From Aequorivita sp. (GTDB taxonomy: Bacteria > Bacteroidota > Bacteroidia > Flavobacteriales > Flavobacteriaceae), in NCBI GenBank assembly GCA_024637015.1, contig JAGXGE010000037.1, positions 1-64,000 on the forward strand: DNA of 64,000 nucleotides. The letters run 5' to 3'. The stretch's first letter is position 1. The number at the start of each line of letters is the position of its first letter. The position numbers and the translations under genes are program-made. This document shows positions 52,410 through 60,690 of this stretch, piece by piece. Under the pieces are notes generated by a model. The model did not search any database. It was not told the DNA's origin and saw only the letters and a list, made by a program, of their open reading frames with translations.

Positions 52410-52540
52410 TGGGGAAAGGTGATAGAAAAACAAAACGCGGTAAGATAAATATCGGCAGTTTTGGAAAATTGAGACCGAGACGAAAAAAGTTCAGCGTCCG
52501 TCCAAAACCGACCAAAGACGCACAGAAAAAAGAAGCTTAA
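52409..52540 (+). CDS. 30S ribosomal protein bTHX-like
   Basis: The 43-residue protein starts MGKGDRKTKRGKINIGSFGK and continues LRPRRKK. The MGKGDxxTxRGKIxxGxxGxxRPRK pattern is the bTHX (Thx) signature of a small basic protein in the 30S head. It has a C-terminal tail (FSVRPKPTKDAQKKEA) longer than the Thermus protein. Its start overlaps the upstream 42-residue gene. Confidence 0.85.
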   Translation: MGKGDRKTKRGKINIGSFGKLRPRRKKFSVRPKPTKDAQKKEA

Positions 52541-52569
52541 AATAGATTGATTTTCGTTTTAAGTTGAAT

Positions 52570-52618
52570 GGAAAAGGATTTTAAGAACACAATTTAGTTT
52601 TTAAAATCCTTTTCTTTT
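52570..52618 (+). terminator. Terminator after the bTHX pair
   Basis: GAAAAGGATTTTAA and TTAAAATCCTTTTC form a perfect 14-base stem with an AT-rich loop of about 16 bases and a T tail. Confidence 0.8.
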
Positions 52619-52651
52619 TTAAATGATTCAGAAGAAACTACACTGAAACAC

Positions 52652-52659
52652 TATCTTTG
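52652..52659 (+). promoter_or_regulatory. -7 box for the HMG-CoA reductase gene
   Basis: TATCTTTG matches TAnnTTTG and lies 22 bases before the start codon. A -33 TTTG is not evident. Confidence 0.5.
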
Positions 52660-52681
52660 CGACCTAATGATATTTACTTAA

Positions 52682-53995
52682 ATGAATCAACCCGTCACCG
52701 GATTTTCAAAAAAATCCAAAGCTGAAAAAATTGAATGGATTGCCGAAAATTACTTGCAAAGCAATCCAAACTCCGTTCAAATTTTAAAAAATTACTGGAA
52801 TGACGACCCGTCCTTGCAGCAACTTCACGATGATTTTATAGAAAACACGCTCTCCAATTATTATTTGCCTTTCGGCATAGCTCCTAACTTTTTGATAAAC
52901 GGAAAGTTGTTCGCTTTGCCCATGGTTACCGAAGAAAGTTCAGTTGTGGCCGCAGCCAGCAACGCTGCCAAATTTTGGTTGGAACGCGGAGGATTTAAAG
53001 CTGAAGTTATTTCCACTGAAAAAAATGGTCAAATTCACTTTAATTTTTTTGGCCAAGAAAAAGACATCGAAGATTTTTTTGAAATAGTAAAACCGAAACT
53101 TCGCGATAGTATTCAAACAATCGAAAAAAACATGAAAGCCCGTGGCGGCGGACTTTTGGAGCTTTCATTAGTAGACAAATCGCACATTTTGGAAGGCTAT
53201 TTTTACATTCACGCTACTTTTGAAACGCTTGATGCGATGGGTGCCAATTTCATCAATAGTTGCTTAGAACAAATGGTGCATACCTTTGAGGAAGAAGCAA
53301 GAAATTTTGAAACATTTCAAAAAGACGAAACCTATCCAGAAGTAGTAATGAGCATTCTTTCCAATTACGTTCCCGAATGCTTGGTGCGCGCCGAAGTGAG
53401 CTGTAAAGTTGAAGAACTCACTACAAAACATTACGAAGGAAAACATTTTGCAGAAAAATTTGTCCGTGCAATAGAAATTGCAAAAACCGAGACAAGACGT
53501 GCCGTAACGCATAATAAAGGAATTATGAATGGGGTTGATGCGGTTGTTTTGGCAACAGGCAATGATTTCCGTGCCGTAGAAGCTGGCGTACACGCTTATG
53601 CTGCCCGAAACAGTTACTACGGAAGCCTGACACACGCAAAAATTGAAGATGGTTTTTTTACTTTTTGGATTGAGTTGCCTTTAGCCGTTGGCACTGTTGG
53701 CGGCTTAACGTCACTTCATCCATTGACGAAATTGGCTTTTGAGATTCTTCAAAAACCGGATGCGAAAGAATTGATGAAGATTATGGCGGTTGCGGGACTT
53801 GCACAAAACTTTGCAGCAGTTCGTTCTTTGGTAACCACCGGAATTCAAAAGGGACATATGAAAATGCATTTGATGAATATTTTGAACCAGCTAGAAGCTT
53901 CAACAGATGAAAAAAATGAGGCGATGGAATATTATAAGGAGAATGCTGTTTCGCATAGTTCAGTAGTTTCTTTTTTGGAGAATCTTAGACAGTAG
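52682..53995 (+). CDS. Class II (degradative-type) hydroxymethylglutaryl-CoA reductase
   Basis: The 437-residue enzyme converts HMG-CoA to mevalonate or the reverse. Motifs of class II enzymes are ENTLSNYYLPFGIAPNFLING, VTEESSVVAAASNAAKFW and LPLAVGTVGGLTSLHPL; MGANFINSCLEQM and ATGNDFRAVEAG are the nucleotide-side segments. With the kinase that follows 2 bases later it probably serves the mevalonate route to isoprenoids in this lineage. Confidence 0.93.
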   Translation: MNQPVTGFSKKSKAEKIEWIAENYLQSNPNSVQILKNYWNDDPSLQQLHDDFIENTLSNYYLPFGIAPNFLINGKLFALPMVTEESSVVAAASNAAKFWLERGGFKAEVISTEKNGQIHFNFFGQEKDIEDFFEIVKPKLRDSIQTIEKNMKARGGGLLELSLVDKSHILEGYFYIHATFETLDAMGANFINSCLEQMVHTFEEEARNFETFQKDETYPEVVMSILSNYVPECLVRAEVSCKVEELTTKHYEGKHFAEKFVRAIEIAKTETRRAVTHNKGIMNGVDAVVLATGNDFRAVEAGVHAYAARNSYYGSLTHAKIEDGFFTFWIELPLAVGTVGGLTSLHPLTKLAFEILQKPDAKELMKIMAVAGLAQNFAAVRSLVTTGIQKGHMKMHLMNILNQLEASTDEKNEAMEYYKENAVSHSSVVSFLENLRQ

Positions 53996-53997
53996 TC

Positions 53998-54897
53998 ATG
54001 CAGAAGTTCCACAGCAACGGAAAATTATTGCTCACGGGGGAATATTTAGTCCTTGATGGTGCTACGGCTTTGGCTATTCCCACAAAATACGGTCAATCTT
54101 TAGAAGTTGCAGTTTCAGAAAAAGAAGGCGTTCACTGGAAGAGTTATGATGAAAAAGACACTGTTTGGTTTGAGGAAATTTTTAATTTGAAAAATTTAGA
54201 AGCTTCAAAACCTGAAAACATTTTTTCAAACACATTATCAAAAATACTACGGCAAGCAAAAAACTTAAACCCTTTATTTCTTTCTGAAGATAAAGGGTTT
54301 ACTATTTCAACAAAGTTAGATTTTTCTCGCAATTGGGGTTTGGGTTCTTCTTCAACCTTAATAAATAATATTGCACAATGGGCAAATGTGGATGCTTTTG
54401 AGCTTCTGAAAACCAGCTTCGGGGGAAGTGGTTATGATATTGCTGCCGCGCAAAGTGACTCTCCTATTTTATATGAATTGGTAAATAACAATCCACAATT
54501 CAGAAAAATTCATCTTTCATGGGATTTTACAGATTCTATATTTTTTGTGCATTTGAATAGAAAACAGGATAGCAAAGAAGGAATTACTAAATACAGAAAT
54601 GCTTCGGTTGATCAAAAATCTATTCAAAGAATTTCAGATATCAGTAATAAACTTTTAATATGTTATTCACTTCCAGACTTTGAAAAGCTGATGAATGCAC
54701 ACGAGGAAATTATTTCAGAAATTATAAAACTACCCACAATCAAAGAACAACTTTTCAGCGATTACCCCAACACAATCAAAAGTTTGGGCGCATGGGGCGG
54801 GGATTTTGCTTTAGTTACAGGAGATGCTTTAGATATGAGATATTTTAGAAAAAAAGGGTTTGAAACTATTGTTCCTTATAAAGATATGTTACTTTAA
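53998..54897 (+). CDS. GYDIA-family GHMP kinase
   Basis: The 299-residue protein has the GHMP ATP loop NWGLGSSSTLINNIAQ and the segment GGSGYDIAAAQS that names the family. GKLLLTGEYLVLDGATALAIPTKYG is the N-terminal substrate-side motif. It probably phosphorylates mevalonate or phosphomevalonate, based on the HMG-CoA reductase immediately upstream. Confidence 0.9.
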   Translation: MQKFHSNGKLLLTGEYLVLDGATALAIPTKYGQSLEVAVSEKEGVHWKSYDEKDTVWFEEIFNLKNLEASKPENIFSNTLSKILRQAKNLNPLFLSEDKGFTISTKLDFSRNWGLGSSSTLINNIAQWANVDAFELLKTSFGGSGYDIAAAQSDSPILYELVNNNPQFRKIHLSWDFTDSIFFVHLNRKQDSKEGITKYRNASVDQKSIQRISDISNKLLICYSLPDFEKLMNAHEEIISEIIKLPTIKEQLFSDYPNTIKSLGAWGGDFALVTGDALDMRYFRKKGFETIVPYKDMLL

Positions 54898-54958
54898 AGA
54901 CTTAAACAGAAACAATTTAAAAACAAAAAATCCCCAAACAAATTGTCTAGGGATTATG

Positions 54959-55031
<73 letters not shown>

Positions 55032-55176
55032 ATTATTGAGACGGCAAATATAAAGCTATTTTCGTTTTCGCAAAACATTAATTCAAAAAATAAACTAAGA
55101 ATATTTAACCAATTTAATATCATCTTAACAAAGAGTTGGTTAACCAAGTTGTATTTTTAACGCCTTATATAAAAAA

Positions 55177-55905
55177 ATGAACCTTGTAATTGATGTAGGG
55201 AACACACTGGTAAAGCTTGGCGTGTTCGATGATGGAAAGCTCAAGTTAAAAAAAACGTGCATCAAGAATGATTTTTTGCGGGTGCTTGCCGAAATTTCAG
55301 AAGCTTTTCCAGCCATTTCAAATACCATTGTATCTTCAGTTGGGAATTTTACAGAACACCAAATTTCAAAATTGCATCAACGTTACGAGGTTTTTCTTCT
55401 TAATCACCAAACCAAAGTGCCATTTATTAATAAATACGAAACCCCCCAGACTTTGGGTGTAGATCGCATTGCATTAATTAGTGCTGCTGCTGAGCAATAT
55501 ACTGGTAAGAATATTTTGGTTATAGATGCTGGGACGTGCATTACGTATGATTTTTTATCTTCGGAAAACGAATATTTAGGCGGGGCTATCTCACCTGGTA
55601 TTTCTTTACGGTATAAATCTTTACATACGTTTACCGAAAAATTACCGTTACTGGATGCAAACAACCCAAAATTATTGATAGGAAATACCACAACAACCTG
55701 CATGCATTCTGGAGTGATAAATGGAGTATTGTACGAAATAGATGGCTTTATTGATGCCTATAAAAAAAATCATGACAATTTAACAGTTATTTTAACAGGA
55801 GGTGATGCACATTTTTTGCTAGATAGTATAAAAAATGACATCTTTGCCAACTCAAATTTTTTATTAGAAGGATTAAACCATATTTTAGAATATAACAAAC
55901 ATTGA
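55177..55905 (+). CDS. coaX: Type III pantothenate kinase
   Basis: The 242-residue enzyme phosphorylates pantothenate in CoA synthesis. Motifs are LVIDVGNTLVKLGVF (phosphate 1), TLGVDRIALI, IDAGTCITYDFL and YLGGAISPGISLRYKSL, with ILTGGDAHFL at the end. It overlaps the next gene's ATG by one base at TGATG (55905). Confidence 0.95.
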   Translation: MNLVIDVGNTLVKLGVFDDGKLKLKKTCIKNDFLRVLAEISEAFPAISNTIVSSVGNFTEHQISKLHQRYEVFLLNHQTKVPFINKYETPQTLGVDRIALISAAAEQYTGKNILVIDAGTCITYDFLSSENEYLGGAISPGISLRYKSLHTFTEKLPLLDANNPKLLIGNTTTTCMHSGVINGVLYEIDGFIDAYKKNHDNLTVILTGGDAHFLLDSIKNDIFANSNFLLEGLNHILEYNKH

Positions 55906-57140
55906 TGTTTAGACAAATAATAGTAGGTTTATTTATACTTATTGCAGGTGTTGCAGTGGCTCAAGAAGGAACCACATCTCCGTATTCTTTTTATGGTATC
56001 GGAACCTTAAAATTCCATGGAACCGTGGAAAACAGACTGATGGGAGGTCTTGGCGTTTTCTCTGATAGCATACACCTTAACCTTCAAAACCCTGCATCAT
56101 ATGCAGGATTGCGCTTGGTGAACTTTTCTGTTGGTGGAAGCCATAAAGCCTCTACGCAAAAAACCGAAACGGAAAGTCAAAATACTTCAGCAACAACCCT
56201 AGATTATATTTCTATGGGAATTCCTATGGGAAAATTAGGTATGGGCTTTGGTGTTATTCCTTATACTTCTGTTGGTTATGATTTTTATTCTGAAGTACCA
56301 GATGGACTAACACAATATTCTGGAAGCGGTGGTTTGAACAAAGCTTATCTCTCTGCTGGATATCAAGTGACCCCAGAATTAAGCGTGGGTATAGATGCCA
56401 ATTATAACTTTGGGAAAATAGAAAATACAACAACGACCCAAAAAGATATTGAATTGGGAACCGAAACCTACAACCGATCCGAGATTTTAGGTTTCAGTTT
56501 CAACTTTGGCGCTCTCTATAAAAAAATGATTTCCGAAAATTTGGAACTCACAGGATCTGTAAGTTTTACACCGGGAACCAGTTTCACCTCAGCAAATTCG
56601 AGAAAAATATCAACCGTGCGTATAATTCCCGCAGGTATCTTCACAGTAGATGAAAGAGATGTTCCTGTTGCGGATACAAATTTTACTTTCCCATCACAAT
56701 TAACTATTGGTGCCGGTATTGGAAAACCAAAATATTGGGGGTTTGGCGCCGAATATACGAACCAAAAAACAAGTAATTTTACAAACAGATCCTTTGATAT
56801 TGATAATGTAGTCTATAAAAACGCTTCCAAATATCGACTTGGGGGTTATTATATACCTAATTATAATTCTTTTGGAAATTACTTTAAAAGAGTGGTTTAC
56901 AGAGCTGGTGCTCGATATGAACAAACAGGCCTTAATGTAGATGGACAAGACATTAACGAGTTTGGCATATCTTTTGGAGTTGGTTTACCCGTAGGCCGAT
57001 TATTCTCTAACATGAATTTAGGTATTGAAATAGGAAGCCGCGGAACAACCGATTTTGGTTTGATTAAGGAAAACTTTTTCAATACATTTTTAAGTTTCTC
57101 ATTAAACGACCGTTGGTTCGAAAAAAGATTATACGATTAA
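55905..57140 (+). CDS. Outer-membrane beta-barrel protein
   Basis: I use ATG 55905 (MFRQIIVGLFILIAGVAVAQ), which forms TGATG with the coaX stop; a TTG three bases earlier is possible. The 411 residues have a signal peptide and alternate strands (SVGGSHKASTQKT, LSVGIDANYNFGKIEN, GISFGVGLPVGRLFSNMNLGIEIGSRG). The protein ends FLSFSLNDRWFEKRLYD. It belongs to the set of barrel proteins regularly found between coaX and lptC in this family. Confidence 0.8.
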   Translation: MFRQIIVGLFILIAGVAVAQEGTTSPYSFYGIGTLKFHGTVENRLMGGLGVFSDSIHLNLQNPASYAGLRLVNFSVGGSHKASTQKTETESQNTSATTLDYISMGIPMGKLGMGFGVIPYTSVGYDFYSEVPDGLTQYSGSGGLNKAYLSAGYQVTPELSVGIDANYNFGKIENTTTTQKDIELGTETYNRSEILGFSFNFGALYKKMISENLELTGSVSFTPGTSFTSANSRKISTVRIIPAGIFTVDERDVPVADTNFTFPSQLTIGAGIGKPKYWGFGAEYTNQKTSNFTNRSFDIDNVVYKNASKYRLGGYYIPNYNSFGNYFKRVVYRAGARYEQTGLNVDGQDINEFGISFGVGLPVGRLFSNMNLGIEIGSRGTTDFGLIKENFFNTFLSFSLNDRWFEKRLYD

Positions 57141-57159
57141 TACCATTAACATAAATACC

Positions 57160-58524
57160 ATGAAAACAAAATTTGTTCTATTATTTACAATTCTACTACT
57201 TTCATTCTCTGGAAAATCTTTTGCGCAAGCACCAGATGACTGTGCAATTTCATTATCCTATTTTACGGAGCCAGCCAAAATAAAAAACTATGAGGCTGCT
57301 CTTCCGTATTATGAAAAACTTATAAAAGAATGCCCAAATTATAATTTAGCCATTTACCAATATGGCGTGAAAATGTTTGAGTATTTCATCGAAGAGAAAG
57401 GTGATAAAAGCAAAATAAATGACCTCATTCAGGCATACCAATTACGTTTGCAAAACTTCCCAGAGCAAACCAAAGAAGGCGATGTCCTTTTAACAATTGC
57501 GCAAATAAAATTTGACAATAACATTGGTTCAAAAGCAGAACAATTTAAGGCTTTTGATGAAGCTTTCACTAAATATCCTGAAGACTTCACTAGTGGAAAA
57601 AGCCTATATACTTACTTTTCTTTGGCTGTAGATTTACACAATAGTGGTGAAAAAGATCTTCAAGAAATTTTTAATCTCTATGATGTTGTAATTTCAAAAA
57701 TAGACACAGAGAAAAACAGTCTTGCCGCGAAACTTACTACTTTAATGGACAAAGAAGAAGCAGGCACAACACTTACTGATAAAGAACAACGCGCAAAAGA
57801 TGTTTACGATAACAATCTTGGTGTATATGCAACTGTTGAAGAAAGCGTGAATGGTAAATTAGGCCAATTGGCAGATTGTCCTAACCTTATTCCTCTTTAT
57901 GAAAAAGACTACGAAGAGAAAAAGAATGATATTGATTGGATAAAAGCAGCCAGTAACAGGCTTGATGCTAAAGACTGTGACAGCCCATTGTCAAATAAAT
58001 TAGCTGTACGTCTTCACGAGTTGGAACCAAGTTCTACTTCTGCTTACCTATTGGGTAAACAAGCTGAGGCTGAAGGCAAATCTTCAAAAGCTTTGGAATA
58101 CTTTAACCAAGCGGCTGACCTAGAAAAAGATAATTCTAAAAAAGCAAGAATCTATTACAGTATTGCTGAAAACTACCGTAAAAAAGGAAGTTTTGGAACT
58201 GCAAGAAATTATTACAATAAAATGCTTGGTGTTAAACCATCTGCTGGAATCGCTTATTATAAAATTGGTGCAATGTACGCTGAAAGTGCCAACAACTGCG
58301 GAAACACTGTTTTTGAAAAAAGAGCAATGTATTGGTTAGCTGCAGACATGATGGATAAAGCTGCCCGTGTTGATGGTACTGTTGCAGGAAACGCAAGAGC
58401 TGCTGCTGCTTCATATAGAGGCCGAGCACCTCAACCTAGTGATATCTTTGCTGAAGGAATGGCCGGAAAAACCATTACCTTTAAATGTTGGGTTGGCGGA
58501 AGCGTAAAAGTTCCTAACTTATAA
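57160..58524 (+). CDS. Exported TPR-repeat protein
   Basis: The 454-residue protein has a signal peptide (to SFAQ, about 22) and TPR-like motifs, most clearly at about 290-370 (AYLLGKQAEAEGKSSKALEYFNQAADLEKD, KKGSFGTARNYYNKMLGVKPS). It is acidic and mostly helical. Its place between the barrel protein and lptC suggests a periplasmic scaffold in envelope assembly. Confidence 0.8.
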   Translation: MKTKFVLLFTILLLSFSGKSFAQAPDDCAISLSYFTEPAKIKNYEAALPYYEKLIKECPNYNLAIYQYGVKMFEYFIEEKGDKSKINDLIQAYQLRLQNFPEQTKEGDVLLTIAQIKFDNNIGSKAEQFKAFDEAFTKYPEDFTSGKSLYTYFSLAVDLHNSGEKDLQEIFNLYDVVISKIDTEKNSLAAKLTTLMDKEEAGTTLTDKEQRAKDVYDNNLGVYATVEESVNGKLGQLADCPNLIPLYEKDYEEKKNDIDWIKAASNRLDAKDCDSPLSNKLAVRLHELEPSSTSAYLLGKQAEAEGKSSKALEYFNQAADLEKDNSKKARIYYSIAENYRKKGSFGTARNYYNKMLGVKPSAGIAYYKIGAMYAESANNCGNTVFEKRAMYWLAADMMDKAARVDGTVAGNARAAAASYRGRAPQPSDIFAEGMAGKTITFKCWVGGSVKVPNL

Positions 58525-58526
58525 GA

Positions 58527-59102
58527 ATGCACACAACAATAAATATGTTTAAAAGCGTGATGGCTCTGGTATTAGCCATCACGCTTTTTGCATGTGAAAG
58601 CAATTATCAAAACGTAAAAAAACTCAGCCTTTCCGATGGAGCGCCCATTGCAGAAGGCAAAGACATCAATTTTAAATACACAGATTCCGGAAAATTGGTT
58701 ACCAACCTCTTGGCTGCCAAATTGCTCGATTATTCAAATTTGGAGTTTCCATACAAAGAGTTTCCAAAAGGAATAGAAGTATTTTTTTGGGATGAAAATG
58801 GAAAGAAAAGTACTGTTAATTCAGATTACGCCATTCAGTATGACAATACAGGTTTGGTCGATTTGAGAGACAATGTGGTTTTGATAACTGCAGATAGCGT
58901 TGTTCTAAAAGCCAATCAGCTCTACTGGGATCAAAAAAATAAATGGGTATTTACAGACCAGCCTTACCAAATTAAATTTAAGGACGGTTCCTATAATGAT
59001 GGCGCTAGGTTTGATAGCAACCAAGATTTTACTATCTTTTTGTCCAGAAAAAACCAAGGAGTCCAACTAATTGATAAAAATAAAATAGACGATGTTAAGT
59101 AA
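58527..59102 (+). CDS. lptC: LPS export protein LptC-like lipoprotein
   Basis: The 191-residue frame starts at 58527; ATG 58545 (MFKSVMALVLAITLFACES) gives a standard lipobox with Cys near residue 17 and may be the true start. The beta-jellyroll pattern (GIEVFFWDENGKKSTVNSDYAIQYDNTGLVDLRDNVVLITADSVVLKANQLYWDQKNKWVFT) is that of LptC, the periplasmic bridge of the LPS transport machine. It overlaps the next gene by 11 bases. Confidence 0.85.
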   Translation: MHTTINMFKSVMALVLAITLFACESNYQNVKKLSLSDGAPIAEGKDINFKYTDSGKLVTNLLAAKLLDYSNLEFPYKEFPKGIEVFFWDENGKKSTVNSDYAIQYDNTGLVDLRDNVVLITADSVVLKANQLYWDQKNKWVFTDQPYQIKFKDGSYNDGARFDSNQDFTIFLSRKNQGVQLIDKNKIDDVK

Positions 59103-59286
59103 AGTGTACCGTTTTTTTGAATATGCGTATCTGGTTATTGCAGTATTTTTCGCTTATGAAGCAGTAAACAACTGGACTTCTGAAAGAAATAGAGCCTATT
59201 TATTCATCTTTTTTGTAGTTGTTGCTATCTTTATGTTTTTCTTTAAAAGAAATTTCAGAAAGAAAATAGAAGAACGGAATAAGTAG
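59092..59286 (+). CDS. Small two-helix membrane protein
   Basis: The 64-residue protein has two hydrophobic helices (YAYLVIAVFFAYEAV and AYLFIFFVVVAIFMFFF) and a basic end (KRNFRKKIEERNK). It overlaps lptC by 11 bases in another frame, which indicates real translation in an operon. Function unknown. Confidence 0.75.
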   Translation: MLSKVYRFFEYAYLVIAVFFAYEAVNNWTSERNRAYLFIFFVVVAIFMFFFKRNFRKKIEERNK

Positions 59287-59287
59287 T

Positions 59288-59341
59288 TTAAGGTTCAAGG
59301 TTGATTAAGATACCTCAACTTGGAACTTGGAACTTTGAATA
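59288..59341. repeat. Short imperfect inverted repeat (AAGGTTCAAGG / CTTGGAACTTTG)
   Basis: The gap before the CNNM gene contains TTTAAGGTTCAAGGTTG and, after a short loop, AACTTGGAACTTGGAACTTT. Repeats of this type are common between genes in Bacteroidota. Confidence 0.6.
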
Positions 59342-59347
59342 TTTTAA

Positions 59348-60601
59348 ATGGATTACAGCATCATCATCATATTAACAATGCTCATTCTCTCCGCCTTTTT
59401 CTCGGGGATGGAGATTGCGTATGTTTCTTCAAATAAAATACATATTGAAATTGAAAAGAAGCAAAACAACTTCTTGTCAGGCATTCTTAAAAAAATAACC
59501 AAACGCCCTTCAAAATTTATTGCAACTATGCTTGTGGGCAACAATATTGCCCTTGTTATTTATGGTTTTTTTATGGGCGACCTCTTAATGGAATACATCC
59601 CATTAGCTGGTTTTAGTGGCCTTTTGGTGCAAACCATAATTTCTACACTAATAATATTGATGACTGCGGAATTCCTTCCAAAGGTTTTCTTTCAAATCTA
59701 CGCCAACAGTTTGGTGAAAATATTTGCCGTTCCTGCCTATTTTTTCTACGTACTTTTTTCATTGATTTCAGAATTTATTATTTGGATCTCTGATTTGGTT
59801 CTAAAACTTATTTTTAAATCTGAAGGCGATACCGTTCAGCTTACTTTCAGTAAACTAGAACTTGGAAACTATATTTCGGAACAAATGGAAATTGCCGAAA
59901 CCAAAGAGGAAATGGATTCGGAAATACAAATATTTCAAAACGCATTAGATTTTTCTGAAGTGAAATCACGCGAAGCCATGATTCCTCGGACTGAAGTTGT
60001 AGCAGTAGATATTGACACCACACCAAAAGAACTGGCCAAAATTTTCACCGAGACCGGCCTTTCAAAAATATTGATCTATAACGAAAACATAGACGACATT
60101 CTTGGCTATGTTCATTCGTTTGAGCTTTTCAAAAAACCCGCAAACCTTAAAAAAGTTTTAATGCCCGTGGTTTTCGTTCCTGAAACTATGTTGGCAAAAG
60201 ATGTGCTGAATATCCTCAGTAAAAAAAGAAAAAGCATCGCCGTGGTGATTGATGAATATGGTGGAACCAGCGGTATTATAACCGTTGAAGACATTATTGA
60301 AGAACTTTTTGGAGATATTGAAGACGAGCACGATAGCATCGCGCTTATTGAAGAAGAATTAGGAAACGGACACTATAAATTTTCTGCGCGCTTGGAAGTA
60401 GATTACCTTAACGAAACCTACAAACTTAATCTTAAAGAAAGTGAAAACTACGAAACTCTTGGCGGACTTATCGTAAATCACACCGAGGAAATTCCAGATC
60501 AGGGCGAAACTGTTGAAATTGAGGATTATCTATTTACAATTCTTGAGGTTTCTAGCACAAAAATTGAACTTGTTGAAGTAAAAAACATCTCTGAAGATTA
60601 G
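59348..60601 (+). CDS. CNNM/CBS-domain membrane protein (hemolysin/CorC-like)
   Basis: The 417-residue protein has a CNNM (DUF21) membrane domain with about four helices (residues 1-180, start LSAFFSGMEIAYVSSNKIHIE), two CBS domains (about 200-320: MIPRTEVVAVDIDTTPKELAK, SIAVVIDEYGGTSGIITVEDIIEELFGDIEDEHD) and a CorC/HlyC C-terminal domain (YKFSARLEVDYLNETY to the end). Members transport divalent cations; in Bacteroidota the GldE protein of the gliding machinery has this architecture. Confidence 0.85.
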   Translation: MDYSIIIILTMLILSAFFSGMEIAYVSSNKIHIEIEKKQNNFLSGILKKITKRPSKFIATMLVGNNIALVIYGFFMGDLLMEYIPLAGFSGLLVQTIISTLIILMTAEFLPKVFFQIYANSLVKIFAVPAYFFYVLFSLISEFIIWISDLVLKLIFKSEGDTVQLTFSKLELGNYISEQMEIAETKEEMDSEIQIFQNALDFSEVKSREAMIPRTEVVAVDIDTTPKELAKIFTETGLSKILIYNENIDDILGYVHSFELFKKPANLKKVLMPVVFVPETMLAKDVLNILSKKRKSIAVVIDEYGGTSGIITVEDIIEELFGDIEDEHDSIALIEEELGNGHYKFSARLEVDYLNETYKLNLKESENYETLGGLIVNHTEEIPDQGETVEIEDYLFTILEVSSTKIELVEVKNISED

Positions 60602-60674
60602 ATTTTCAATTATTCCTCACTTTTTTCGATTTACTTTTTTATTAATGGGATGAAAATGCTATTTTCGCCACCTA

Positions 60675-60682
60675 TAAATTTG
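60675..60682 (+). promoter_or_regulatory. -7 box for the PPIase gene
   Basis: TAAATTTG fits TAnnTTTG and lies 8 bases before the start codon, so the message would have almost no leader. Confidence 0.35.
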
Positions 60683-60690
60683 AACATCAA

